A stretch of DNA of 63,700 bases, taken from contig USCO01000001.1 of NCBI GenBank assembly GCA_900553135.1, positions 1 through 63,700 on the forward strand. Direction: 5' to 3'. Within the stretch, counting starts at the first letter, position 1. Each line of letters begins with the position of its first letter. The position numbers were made by a program, and so were the translations under genes. This DNA comes from an uncultured Eubacteriales bacterium. GTDB taxonomy: Bacteria > Bacillota > Clostridia > Oscillospirales > Oscillospiraceae. Below the pieces are notes generated by a model. That model made no database searches. It saw nothing but the letters and a program-made list of their open reading frames with translations, and was not told the origin of the DNA. Below are positions 17,451 through 25,210 of the stretch, in pieces.

Positions 17451-18299
17451 CTACAGTCCGCCCAGGAACTCGATGGCGTTTTCGCCCTTGATCAGTTCCA
17501 GGGTGCTCTCTCTGAATCCCAGCTTGCCGATGGCGTCCGCCATGCGAATCTGCTCGAACCGCGGATTGTTGCTGCCGAACATCACCTGGTGGCGCAGGCT
17601 GCGGTCAATCCAGGTAGCGGGGAGATCCTGGGTGAACACCCGGCGGTAAAACTCCCAGGCGTTGTCAAAATACAGGATTCCCGTGTCCGCGTAAACGTTG
17701 GGGTACTTGAGCATCAGCATGGCCGTCTCCTGTACCCAGGGCCAGCCGAAGTGGGCCAGGCAGATCTTAAGGTTCGGGCGGGTGGCCGCCAGTTCCTCGA
17801 ACTCGGTGGGTCTGGAATACTTGGTCAGCGTGTTGGGTTCCCAGGAAAGCCCGCTGTGGAAAATAATAGGCTTTTTGTAGGTCTCGCAGACGTCGTACAC
17901 CGCGTTCAGGCGCTCATCGCAGGGATAAAAGTGCTGTCTGGACGGATGGAGCTTCAGCCCCTTTAAGCCCAGATCGCCAAAGGCGTGTTCCAGCTTTTCC
18001 GCCGCGTCGGGCAAAAACGGGTCCACGCTGGCAAATCCGATGAATTTGTCCGGGGCCAGGTCCACAAGGGCTTTTACCTCCTCGTTGGTCACCACGGGCC
18101 TGCCAAGCTCCGTGGTGTAATCCTCCGGCAGCAGGCAGAGCCTGTCAAGTCCGGCGCAGCGCATCTGATTGAAAATGTGTTCCAGAGGCGCCGTGCCGTT
18201 TTTGTGGATATCCAGGGCGCTGTGGCGCATCTCCTCCACCGCTTCATCCCCGTTTATGGGATCATAAAAGGCCGGATGCACGTGAATATCAATAAACAT
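17451..18299 (-). CDS. Amidohydrolase family metal-dependent hydrolase (Amidohydro_2 type)
   Basis: A 282-residue TIM-barrel hydrolase. The metal motif is IDIHVH at the N-terminus; further ligands are expected in IIFHSGLSW, CLAHFGWPWV and FGSNNPR. Proteins of this subfamily act on lactones, decarboxylate acids or hydrolyse amides. I chose ATG at 18299, which puts the HxH motif at residue 6 as is usual; the ATG at 18317 would overlap the ribosome site. The context suggests processing of a glycated or acylated substrate, which is inference. Confidence 0.75.
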   Translation of the reverse strand: MFIDIHVHPAFYDPINGDEAVEEMRHSALDIHKNGTAPLEHIFNQMRCAGLDRLCLLPEDYTTELGRPVVTNEEVKALVDLAPDKFIGFASVDPFLPDAAEKLEHAFGDLGLKGLKLHPSRQHFYPCDERLNAVYDVCETYKKPIIFHSGLSWEPNTLTKYSRPTEFEELAATRPNLKICLAHFGWPWVQETAMLMLKYPNVYADTGILYFDNAWEFYRRVFTQDLPATWIDRSLRHQVMFGSNNPRFEQIRMADAIGKLGFRESTLELIKGENAIEFLGGL

Positions 18300-18339
18300 C
18301 GTATGTCTCCCTTCCAAGCTGTACTGTTATTGTATGAAA

Positions 18340-19170
18340 CTAAAAGCCGGCCTCTTTCATGTACTCTCTGGCCCGGTCGATGGCCCTTCTGGCGTACAGG
18401 CGCGGCTCGTTGATGTAGCCGGTCACCAGCTCCAGGGTTGCGGTCCGCTCATAGCCCGCTTCCTTTAACTCCTTGAACAGCTCAGGCAGCGGGATGGATC
18501 CCTCGCCCGGAACAATGTGGCTGTCCGTGCCCTGGTCGCCGTCGATGATGTGCATGTGGTACATCTTATCGCCCAGCTTGCTTAAGTACGCCATGATGCT
18601 CTCGTGCTGCACGAAGGGCGGAACGATGTCAACCATCCCCACCACGTAGGGGGAATTCACACGTTTGAACAGCTCCACCGCATCGTTGGCGCTCTTGAAC
18701 GCGTTGCTCTCGTAGGGAGTCAGCGTCTCCACCACCAGCTTCACGCCCACCTTCTCAGCGTGGTCGCCCAACTCCCGGACGGTCTTTTCCATACGGTTCC
18801 AGATCTCCTCGTAGGTGGTCTCGTATCCCGCGTGGGCCGGAGAGATCAGCATATAGTCCGATCCCAGCTCCTTGGCCATATCCAGGCTGAGCTTTAAGTA
18901 TTCCACCGCGTCTCTTCTCTGAAGCTCGCTGCCGATCATGAAGTTGTACGGATAGCCGTTGTGCTCCGGCGTGTAGCCCAGCACCGGAATCTCGTACTTG
19001 TCAATCAGGCGCTTCACGTCGTCCAGCTCTCCGGCCTTTAAGTCCGGCGCGTAGGCATGAGGTCTTCCTCCCCAGAGTTCGATGAAATCATAACCAAAAC
19101 GCTTGGCGTCCTGGAAGCAGTGCTCCAGCGGATTGCGCTGGTAGCCGGATGTAAACATACCGAGTTTCAT
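18340..19170 (-). CDS. frlC: Fructoselysine 3-epimerase, FrlC type
   Basis: A 276-residue TIM-barrel epimerase that in E. coli interconverts psicoselysine and fructoselysine. It tracks E. coli FrlC throughout: KLGMFTSGYQRNPLEHCFQDA, IELWGGRPHAYAPDLKAG, LGYTPEHNGYPYNFMIG, and the ending YINEPRLYARRAIDR. The metal ligands lie in ETLTPYESN, GMVDI, HIIDGD and TLELVT. It is co-transcribed with the SGNH hydrolase and FrlD copy 2 genes upstream. AAAGGGGG precedes the start. Confidence 0.88.
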   Translation of the reverse strand: MKLGMFTSGYQRNPLEHCFQDAKRFGYDFIELWGGRPHAYAPDLKAGELDDVKRLIDKYEIPVLGYTPEHNGYPYNFMIGSELQRRDAVEYLKLSLDMAKELGSDYMLISPAHAGYETTYEEIWNRMEKTVRELGDHAEKVGVKLVVETLTPYESNAFKSANDAVELFKRVNSPYVVGMVDIVPPFVQHESIMAYLSKLGDKMYHMHIIDGDQGTDSHIVPGEGSIPLPELFKELKEAGYERTATLELVTGYINEPRLYARRAIDRAREYMKEAGF

Positions 19171-19185
19171 AGTAAATTACCCCCT

Positions 19186-19806
19186 TTATTCATTTTCTTT
19201 TATGATTGCTGCAATCGCCCTTCCAAGGGCGCTGTGCGCGTTGGCAGTCAGATGGATTTTGTCCCCTCCGACTTCCCTGGTCACGGTTTTGGCGTCCAGG
19301 TACAGACAGTCCCAGGTACGGGCCAGCTCCCGGTACACCCCACCTAATTCCTCGCTCTTCTCTGCGGATTCGGGACCGAACATGGGGTCGTCCTCCGGGC
19401 AGATGGGAACCGGCGCCACCAGCAGGATCTTTGCCTTTGAACCGCGGATGCGCAGGATGTGCTGCGCTTTGATGATCAGTTCCTCCATCCCATACCCGAT
19501 CTCCTTAGCATTCACATGGAAATGGGTCTTGGTGTCGTTGGTGCCCAGCATAATGACCATGTAGTCCAGCGGAAGCTGCGAGAGGATAAATGGCAGCAGG
19601 TGCTCGATTCCGCACCGCTCCGGTTCCATCCGGTCGGAGAAAACGGTGGTGCGGCCCACCAGGCCTTCCTCCACCACCCGGTAGTCCTCTCCCAGCTCCC
19701 GGGCCAGAACCCCGGTAAAGCGCTCATCCTCGTCGTAGCGCTCCCCGGTCACCGGCTTGTAGCCCCAGGTGTTGGAATCCCCATAACAAAGAATCCGTTT
19801 CTTCAT
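19186..19806 (-). CDS. SGNH/GDSL-type esterase
   Basis: A 206-residue SGNH hydrolase without a signal peptide, so it is cytosolic. Block I is CYGDSNTWGYKP (Ser nucleophile), block III MLGTNDTKTHF, and the catalytic Asp/His pair lies in DKIHLTANAHSALG. It resembles arylesterase/TesA-like enzymes. It starts 4 bp after the stop of FrlD copy 2; the longer ORF from 19884 would overlap that gene. In this operon it may remove an ester group from a modified sugar, which is inference. Confidence 0.82.
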   Translation of the reverse strand: MKKRILCYGDSNTWGYKPVTGERYDEDERFTGVLARELGEDYRVVEEGLVGRTTVFSDRMEPERCGIEHLLPFILSQLPLDYMVIMLGTNDTKTHFHVNAKEIGYGMEELIIKAQHILRIRGSKAKILLVAPVPICPEDDPMFGPESAEKSEELGGVYRELARTWDCLYLDAKTVTREVGGDKIHLTANAHSALGRAIAAIIKENE

Positions 19807-19810
19807 ATAT

Positions 19811-20605
19811 TTAATCCTCCCAGGGATTAAAGGTGCTGACAACCTTGGCCGCCACTCTGGCTCCGGTGTCCAGACACTTCTCAATGTCCGAACCCATGAG
19901 AATCTCGTACAGGAAACCGGCGATGAAGCTGTCCCCGGCGCCCACGGTGTTCACCAACTTGGCCGGATAAATGCCGCCCTCGTAGAACTGCTTGCCGTCG
20001 TAGGCCAGGCTTCCCTTGTCGCCGAAGGTCGCCACCGCGATCTTCATCCCGCGGTCCACCTTGTCCTTTAAGTAGCCCTCGATAAAGGGATCCCGCTCCT
20101 TGTGGTAGGAATAAAATCCGTAATCCACGTAAGGCAGCGTCTGCTCCACCAGCTCATGGTCCAGACGGTCCGCATAGTCAAAGCTGATCTTCGCGCCGGA
20201 CAGCGCCTTGATCTTCGGCAGGGCGTCCTCCGCCTTTCCCCACAGCGCGGTATGTACCAGATCGTGCTCCGCAGCGAAGCGGATATCCTCGTCGTCAAAA
20301 ACGATGTTCTCCAGCACGCCCTCCACGTAATCGCCATGAACCCGGTCAAGGCCGTCCATATCCATGTATGTAATGGCGGTGGCTCCGTCCCCCACCTTGA
20401 AGTGGCTTAAATCCAGGCCTTCCTTTGTCAGCGCCTCCACCATCCAGACGCCGTTCTCGTCCGACCCGGTGGTGCTGATCACGGAAACCGGAATTCCCAG
20501 CTTCTGAATGTTGACGCCGGTATCCACTACATTGCCGGTGGGATACTTTTTGCCGATCCGCTCGTATACGTCGATGCAATTATCGCCTATTGCCGCAACT
20601 TTCAT
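19811..20605 (-). CDS. frlD: FrlD-type PfkB sugar kinase, copy 2
   Basis: A 264-residue PfkB kinase, first gene of the upstream transcription unit. It keeps the FrlD features GDNCIDVYERIG, RVHGDYVEGVLENI, ALWGKAEDALPKIKAL and the NTVGAGDSFIAGF active site (D225). It has DTGVNIQKLG instead of the GGNPVNVAVY substrate loop and lacks the terminal NGAW, so substrate specificity has probably changed. AAGGAGG precedes the ATG, and a consensus promoter with a dyad lies 45 bp further upstream. Confidence 0.83.
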   Translation of the reverse strand: MKVAAIGDNCIDVYERIGKKYPTGNVVDTGVNIQKLGIPVSVISTTGSDENGVWMVEALTKEGLDLSHFKVGDGATAITYMDMDGLDRVHGDYVEGVLENIVFDDEDIRFAAEHDLVHTALWGKAEDALPKIKALSGAKISFDYADRLDHELVEQTLPYVDYGFYSYHKERDPFIEGYLKDKVDRGMKIAVATFGDKGSLAYDGKQFYEGGIYPAKLVNTVGAGDSFIAGFLYEILMGSDIEKCLDTGARVAAKVVSTFNPWED

Positions 20606-20649
20606 CGTTCTCCTCCTTGCCTTATATATGTTATTCAGTTTTTTATACC

Positions 20650-20684
20650 ACTTGAAGTATAGCAGATTCACTTCCTTGTGTCAA
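20650..20684 (-). promoter_or_regulatory. Main promoter of the frl cluster with operator-like dyad
   Basis: On the minus strand TTGACA (20684-20679) and TATACT (20661-20656) have a 17-bp spacer. The dyad ACTTGAAGT (20650-20658), within TATACCACTTGAAGTATAG, overlaps the -10 box, a position suited to GntR repression. Confidence 0.8.
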
Positions 20685-20807
20685 TTTATTATTTTCTACA
20701 TATTTGAATTTTATTTATATGCATATTGCACATAGATTTTTCCATTTTTTCTCATTAATCCTCCACAAGCTAAATAGGGACCTTAAATTTTTATACCAAA
20801 AAGGGAT

Positions 20808-20854
20808 CCCAGCAGGACGGCGGCATCAATCGATCCGCTTTCCTTCGGGATCCC
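20808..20854 (-). terminator. Possible terminator of the HAD phosphatase gene
   Basis: Two copies of GGGATCCC (20847-20854 and 20813-20820) can pair around a structured loop; on the minus strand the second is followed by TTTTT. It lies between the HAD stop codon and the frl promoter. Confidence 0.5.
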
Positions 20855-20884
20855 CTCACTTCAGCTTCTATATAATCCGAACGT

Positions 20885-21706
20885 CTACACTGCGTTTTTC
20901 AGACAGAGCCCGGAGGTTCTGCCCAACACCAGCTCGTTGATCATGTCCGCCACTGCTCCGGCCTCGTTGTCCCGGACCGTCACGTAATCCGCCCGGGCTT
21001 TCACGCACTCCCTGGCGTTACCCACCGCAACGCCGATCCCGGACTGCAGAATCATCTCCAGGTCGTTGTCGTAGTCGCCCACAGCCACCACATCCTCCCG
21101 CTCCATCCCGATCCGGCGCAGCAGTTCCTTAAGACCATTCCACTTGTTGACCTGCGGGTTCATCACATCCACACAGAAAGGCTCGGAGATCACGGCGCGC
21201 AGGTTGAAGCCCTGCTCCCTGATGGCCGAACACACCGGAGCCGCCTCCCCCAGGATGGTCATGCCCTCCACCCGGTCCGTGGGCACCTGGGAAATATCCT
21301 CGAAATAGTGGGGACAGCAGCCAATGGAATTCATGTAGCGCTCCAGGCGCTCGCCGCGCTTGCTGGCATAGCATTCCCGGCCGCAGATCACATACACCTG
21401 GATATCCCGCTCCTGACAGAAACGGATCAGCCGCTCCACCTCGTCCCGGTTTAAGACTTCGTTCTCCAGCACGGTCCGGTCGTGTCCGCGGACCAGCTTC
21501 GCTCCGTTATTTAATATAAGATAGTCCACGAACTCGTATCCGCAGTCCAGCGCCGCCATATCCGTGTCCGCCCGCCCGGTCACAAAAGCGACCATATGCC
21601 CCTCCGCCCTGGCGTTCACAATCGCTTCCTTCACGCCCGGAGCCAGTCTGCCCTCCGAGTCCACCGCCGTGCCGTCCAAATCCATTGCGATCAGTTTCCG
21701 TCTCAT
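20885..21706 (-). CDS. HAD-IIB (Cof-type) sugar phosphatase
   Basis: A 273-residue haloacid-dehalogenase phosphatase with a C2b cap. Motif I is MDLDGTAVDSEG, motif II VAFVTGRADTD, and motifs III/IV VNKWNGLKELLRRIG and VAVGDYDNDLEMI. Such enzymes dephosphorylate sugar phosphates or flavin/pyridoxal phosphates. I chose the second ATG (21706) because AGGAG directly abuts the first. It is transcribed divergently from the amidohydrolase-NhaC-kinase operon and may relieve sugar-phosphate accumulation from either neighbour. Confidence 0.85.
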   Translation of the reverse strand: MRRKLIAMDLDGTAVDSEGRLAPGVKEAIVNARAEGHMVAFVTGRADTDMAALDCGYEFVDYLILNNGAKLVRGHDRTVLENEVLNRDEVERLIRFCQERDIQVYVICGRECYASKRGERLERYMNSIGCCPHYFEDISQVPTDRVEGMTILGEAAPVCSAIREQGFNLRAVISEPFCVDVMNPQVNKWNGLKELLRRIGMEREDVVAVGDYDNDLEMILQSGIGVAVGNARECVKARADYVTVRDNEAGAVADMINELVLGRTSGLCLKNAV

Positions 21707-21798
21707 CTCATTCATCTCCTCACCCCTGTACGATTTCTGTCCGATGTTTCAAGTGCTTCTATCATTATACATGTTACACAATTTTCCGATCCGCTTTG

Positions 21799-21827
21799 AG
21801 CATACCATGATCCCTGTTTCTTGTCAA
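21799..21827 (-). promoter_or_regulatory. Promoter of the HAD phosphatase gene
   Basis: TTGACA (21827-21822) and TATGCT (21804-21799, with an upstream TG) have a 17-bp spacer on the minus strand. It lies in the 330-bp divergent gap 21707-22036. Confidence 0.65.
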
Positions 21828-21865
21828 TGACCATCGGCCTTTTTCAACCGCTTCTCAATATCGAA

Positions 21866-21880
21866 TGTACATATTGTACA
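21866..21880. promoter_or_regulatory. Operator-like palindrome TGTACA-TAT-TGTACA
   Basis: A perfect 15-bp dyad located between the two divergent promoters, 58 bp upstream of the plus-strand -35 box. The position suits an activator or shared operator; the cognate regulator is unknown. Confidence 0.55.
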
Positions 21881-21938
21881 AATTACAAGCCGTTTTTTGG
21901 CCTTTTTTACAATTCTTCCGCCAACAGGCTTTTTTTTA

Positions 21939-21967
21939 TTGAATCTAAAGCTGGTCTGTGTTATGAT
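21939..21967 (+). promoter_or_regulatory. Promoter of the amidohydrolase-NhaC-kinase operon
   Basis: TTGAAT (21939-21944) and TATGAT (21962-21967) with a 17-bp spacer, about 70 bp upstream of the amidohydrolase start. Confidence 0.65.
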
Positions 21968-22036
21968 TTGCACAGAATTGGTATGAAAAATCTTTTATCT
22001 TATTCACATTATCCATCTATCAAAGGAGGAATTCAC

Positions 22037-23581
22037 ATGCAGAAAGCAGACCTTTTATTGCGCTCCAACGCCATTTTCGACGGCTCCGGCAGGGAACCCC
22101 AGCCCGGCTTTGTGGCCGTCGCAGGCAACCGGATCCTGGCCTCCGGCACCTCGGACGGGGCCGAGTACGCCGGGGAAAACACCGAGATCCACGAGCTGGG
22201 CGACCGCCTGATCTGTCCCGGCTTCGTGGACGTGCACTGTTTCTTCACCGGTTATCTTCTGACCATCACGGGCGCCGACTTAGGCGGCTGCTCCACGGAG
22301 GAGGAAGTTCTGTCAGCGGCCAAAGCATACCAGAATACGTTAAAGCCCGGCGCCACCGTACTGGCCCGGAACGTCAGACCCGGCTTCGGCGGCCTGACTC
22401 AGGAAAAGCTGGATCAGGAATTCGGCGCCACACCGGCGATCCTGTTCATGGAAGGCGGGGAGACCTGCTATATGAACAGCGCGGCAGGCACGGCCTACGG
22501 CTTCACCCCGGACACCTGCTGGTCCGAGAGCTACTGGAAGCTGCTCCGCTACATTCTCAGCGATCACAGCTATTCCGTGCCGGAATTCAAGAAATACCTG
22601 GCCATGATGAACTCCCGGGGCATCACCTCGGTAAAGGAGATGGGCTTTGACGACTTTTACGGCTTCACAGAGGCGTTAGCAGAGCTGGAACAGGGGCAGG
22701 AGCTGACCGCCCGCGTTCATTTTATGAGCCAGCCCGTAGGCGCGCCTATGAATCTGGAATACGGAAAATCCATGCGCGACAAATTCCGGGGCGACTTTGT
22801 GTCCTTCTCCGGCTACAACCAGATGACCGACGGCTCCATCAGCCAGCTGGAGGGCGAGATGAAGAAGCCCTACCTCTGCGCCGACACCTGCTGCGCCAAG
22901 GACATTGATTGGGAAGGCTTAAAGCGGGACGCTTTAGCGGCCGACAAGGAGGGCTTCCGTTTCTCCCTGCACGCTCAGGGCGACGGCGCCATCGGCAAAA
23001 CCGTGGATATTTTTGAGCAGTGCCAGAGGGATGAGAACGGGAAGATGAAGAACCGCCAGGCCATCACCGACCTGGAGTGCTCCGATCCCGCGGACCTGGA
23101 GCGCATGGGCCGTCTTGGCATCATCGCGGAGGTCTATCCTCAGATCATGTCCATCGCGGACCGCGCCGGCAAAATCGCCATGATCGAGGAGAAAATCGGC
23201 ATGGACCGCGGACGTTTTTACTGGAATCGCCGGAAAATGGCGGACAGCGGCGTGACGATCTCCTGCGGCACCGACCTGCCCCTGCTCTACGACGATATCC
23301 CGGAATCCGTTTACCACACCGTGGGCGGCCTGTTCCCCGAGGGCGGCGAACCTTTTAATAAGGAAAACACTCTGACCGTTGCCGAGCTGTTAAAGGCCTG
23401 GACAAGCGGCGGACAGTATAATCTGGGCCGCGAGCAGGAGCTTGGCACCCTGGAAGCCGGAAAGCTGGCGGACATCGCCGTTCTGGACGGAAATCTGTTC
23501 GATGTTGACCCGGCAAAGGCCCGCGGAATGAAGGTCTTTATGACCCTCGTGAATGGCCGCGTGGTCTACCCCACAAATTAG
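22037..23581 (+). CDS. YtcJ-like amidohydrolase family protein with altered metal ligands
   Basis: A 514-residue protein of the Amidohydro_3 (YtcJ) type: N-terminal beta domain, TIM barrel from about residue 60, and a C-terminal LEAGKLADIAVLD beta return. The metal site is unusual. The HxH motif reads H67-C-F, the usual barrel Lys position is FVSFSGYNQ, and the usual EH of the third strand is D345-L346. H312 (HAQGDGA) and D413 (GTDLP) remain. It may use one metal, bind without hydrolysing, or be a distant subfamily. AAGGAGG sets the start at 22037. First gene of a three-gene operon. Confidence 0.75.
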   Translation: MQKADLLLRSNAIFDGSGREPQPGFVAVAGNRILASGTSDGAEYAGENTEIHELGDRLICPGFVDVHCFFTGYLLTITGADLGGCSTEEEVLSAAKAYQNTLKPGATVLARNVRPGFGGLTQEKLDQEFGATPAILFMEGGETCYMNSAAGTAYGFTPDTCWSESYWKLLRYILSDHSYSVPEFKKYLAMMNSRGITSVKEMGFDDFYGFTEALAELEQGQELTARVHFMSQPVGAPMNLEYGKSMRDKFRGDFVSFSGYNQMTDGSISQLEGEMKKPYLCADTCCAKDIDWEGLKRDALAADKEGFRFSLHAQGDGAIGKTVDIFEQCQRDENGKMKNRQAITDLECSDPADLERMGRLGIIAEVYPQIMSIADRAGKIAMIEEKIGMDRGRFYWNRRKMADSGVTISCGTDLPLLYDDIPESVYHTVGGLFPEGGEPFNKENTLTVAELLKAWTSGGQYNLGREQELGTLEAGKLADIAVLDGNLFDVDPAKARGMKVFMTLVNGRVVYPTN

Positions 23582-23617
23582 CAAAACTAAGATCAGGAAT
23601 TAAAGGAGATTGGAATC

Positions 23618-25171
23618 GTGGAACCATATTACGCTGGGTGGCTCTCTCTCGTACCGCCCGTACTGGCAATCGCTCTGGCGCTTGTATCAAAAGAAGTTGT
23701 ATCGTCACTGCTCGTCGGCATCATGGCCGGAACCTTTATCTACTCCATGGGCATGGGGCTCAACCCCATCGCAGGCACAGTGGGCACCGCATTTGACCTG
23801 ATGGTGGGCAGCGCGGACCTGTACATCATCCTCTTTGTCTGCATGTTGGGAGGCCTGGTATTTGTGATCTCCATGGCCGGAGGCTCCAAGGCCTACGGGA
23901 AATGGGCTGCGACCAAAATCAAGTCCAAACGGCTCTCTCTGCTGGCCACCGCGATGCTCGGCATCGTCATTTTCATCGACGACTATTTCAACTGCCTGAC
24001 CGTGGGAACCGTCATGAAACCGCTGACCGACAAATACAAGGTGAGCCGCGCCAAACTGGCCTATATCATCGACTGTACCGCAGCGCCCGTGTGCATCATC
24101 GCGCCCATCTCTTCCTGGGCAGCCGCAGTGGGCAGCAACCTGGAGGCCACAGGCTACTACCAAAACGGATTTGAGGTATTCCTCTCCACGATTCCTTTAA
24201 ATCTCTACGCCCTGCTGTCCATTGCCATGATCTTCATCATCATTCTGACCGGTCTCGACTACGGCCCTATGGTGGATGCGGAGGCCATGGCCGCCAGGGG
24301 ATACTTAGGCGCCGTGAAATCGGAGAACGAGATGCTCTCGGAATCCTCCGACCGCGGCACGGTGGCGGATATGCTTTTACCCATCGTGCTCCTGATCTTC
24401 TTCGCCATCACGGCCATGCTCCACACCGGCGGTTTCTTCGTTCCGGGCGGTGAGTCCTACATGAACTTAGGCAGCGCCTTCGGCAGCTGCGAGACTTCAA
24501 AATCCCTGGTATGGGGAGGTTTCGGAGCCCTGGCCGCGGCTCTCGTCATGTTCGTGCCCAGAGGGCTCATGACCTTCCGCCAGTTTATGAACGGCGTCAC
24601 CGAGGGCTTCAAGACCATGATTCCGGCCTGCTGCATCCTGTTTCTGGCCTGGACCATCGGCTCCGTGTGCCGCGACATTTTGCAGACGCCGGAATTTGTC
24701 AGCGATTGCCTGGCAAAGGCCAGCTTCCCCATTTTCCTGCTGCCCGCCATCGTGTTCGTGATCGCCGCGTTTTTGAGCTTCTCCACCGGAACCGCCTGGG
24801 GCACCTTCAGCATTCTGATTCCGATCATCGCGCCGGTGGCCTACGCCCTGGCCCCGCAGCTGCTCACTGTCTCCCTGTCCGCCACCCTGGCCGGCAGCGT
24901 GTTCGGCGACAACTGCTCCCCCATCTCGGACACCACGATCCTGTCCAGCGCCGGGACGGAATGCAACCACATTGACCATGTGACCACCCAGCTGCCCTAC
25001 GCCATGACCGTGGCGGGCTGCTGTTTCGTGGGCTATATCACGGCGGGGCTTTCCGGCTCCAACGTGATCCTGACACTGTCCGTCTCCTTCGCCTGCCTGA
25101 TCATCGCCATCAAGTTTCTCCACAGCTATTATCTGCGGAAAACGCCCGGCAAGGCGGGAAAACAGGGATGA
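23618..25171 (+). CDS. NhaC-family Na+/H+ antiporter or organic-substrate exchanger
   Basis: A 517-residue membrane protein with about 11-12 segments. Family signatures include FIDDYFNCLTVGTVMKPLTD, FSTGTAWGTFSILIPI and VFGDNCSPISDTTILSSAG. NhaC relatives exchange sodium and protons or carry amino and organic acids. The start is GTG at 23618 with AAAGGAG upstream. Sandwiched between an amidohydrolase and a sugar kinase, it more likely imports the pathway substrate than serves pH homeostasis, which is inference. Confidence 0.85.
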   Translation: MEPYYAGWLSLVPPVLAIALALVSKEVVSSLLVGIMAGTFIYSMGMGLNPIAGTVGTAFDLMVGSADLYIILFVCMLGGLVFVISMAGGSKAYGKWAATKIKSKRLSLLATAMLGIVIFIDDYFNCLTVGTVMKPLTDKYKVSRAKLAYIIDCTAAPVCIIAPISSWAAAVGSNLEATGYYQNGFEVFLSTIPLNLYALLSIAMIFIIILTGLDYGPMVDAEAMAARGYLGAVKSENEMLSESSDRGTVADMLLPIVLLIFFAITAMLHTGGFFVPGGESYMNLGSAFGSCETSKSLVWGGFGALAAALVMFVPRGLMTFRQFMNGVTEGFKTMIPACCILFLAWTIGSVCRDILQTPEFVSDCLAKASFPIFLLPAIVFVIAAFLSFSTGTAWGTFSILIPIIAPVAYALAPQLLTVSLSATLAGSVFGDNCSPISDTTILSSAGTECNHIDHVTTQLPYAMTVAGCCFVGYITAGLSGSNVILTLSVSFACLIIAIKFLHSYYLRKTPGKAGKQG

Positions 25172-25210
25172 CGGCCAATACAACCGTAACAACAAATTTG
25201 GAGGGTTACT

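Noticed and set aside
20606..20884. Riboswitch in the gap before the second frlD gene
   Set aside because: I saw only the promoter, dyad and a GGGATCCC hairpin for the upstream gene; no known aptamer pattern was recognisable.
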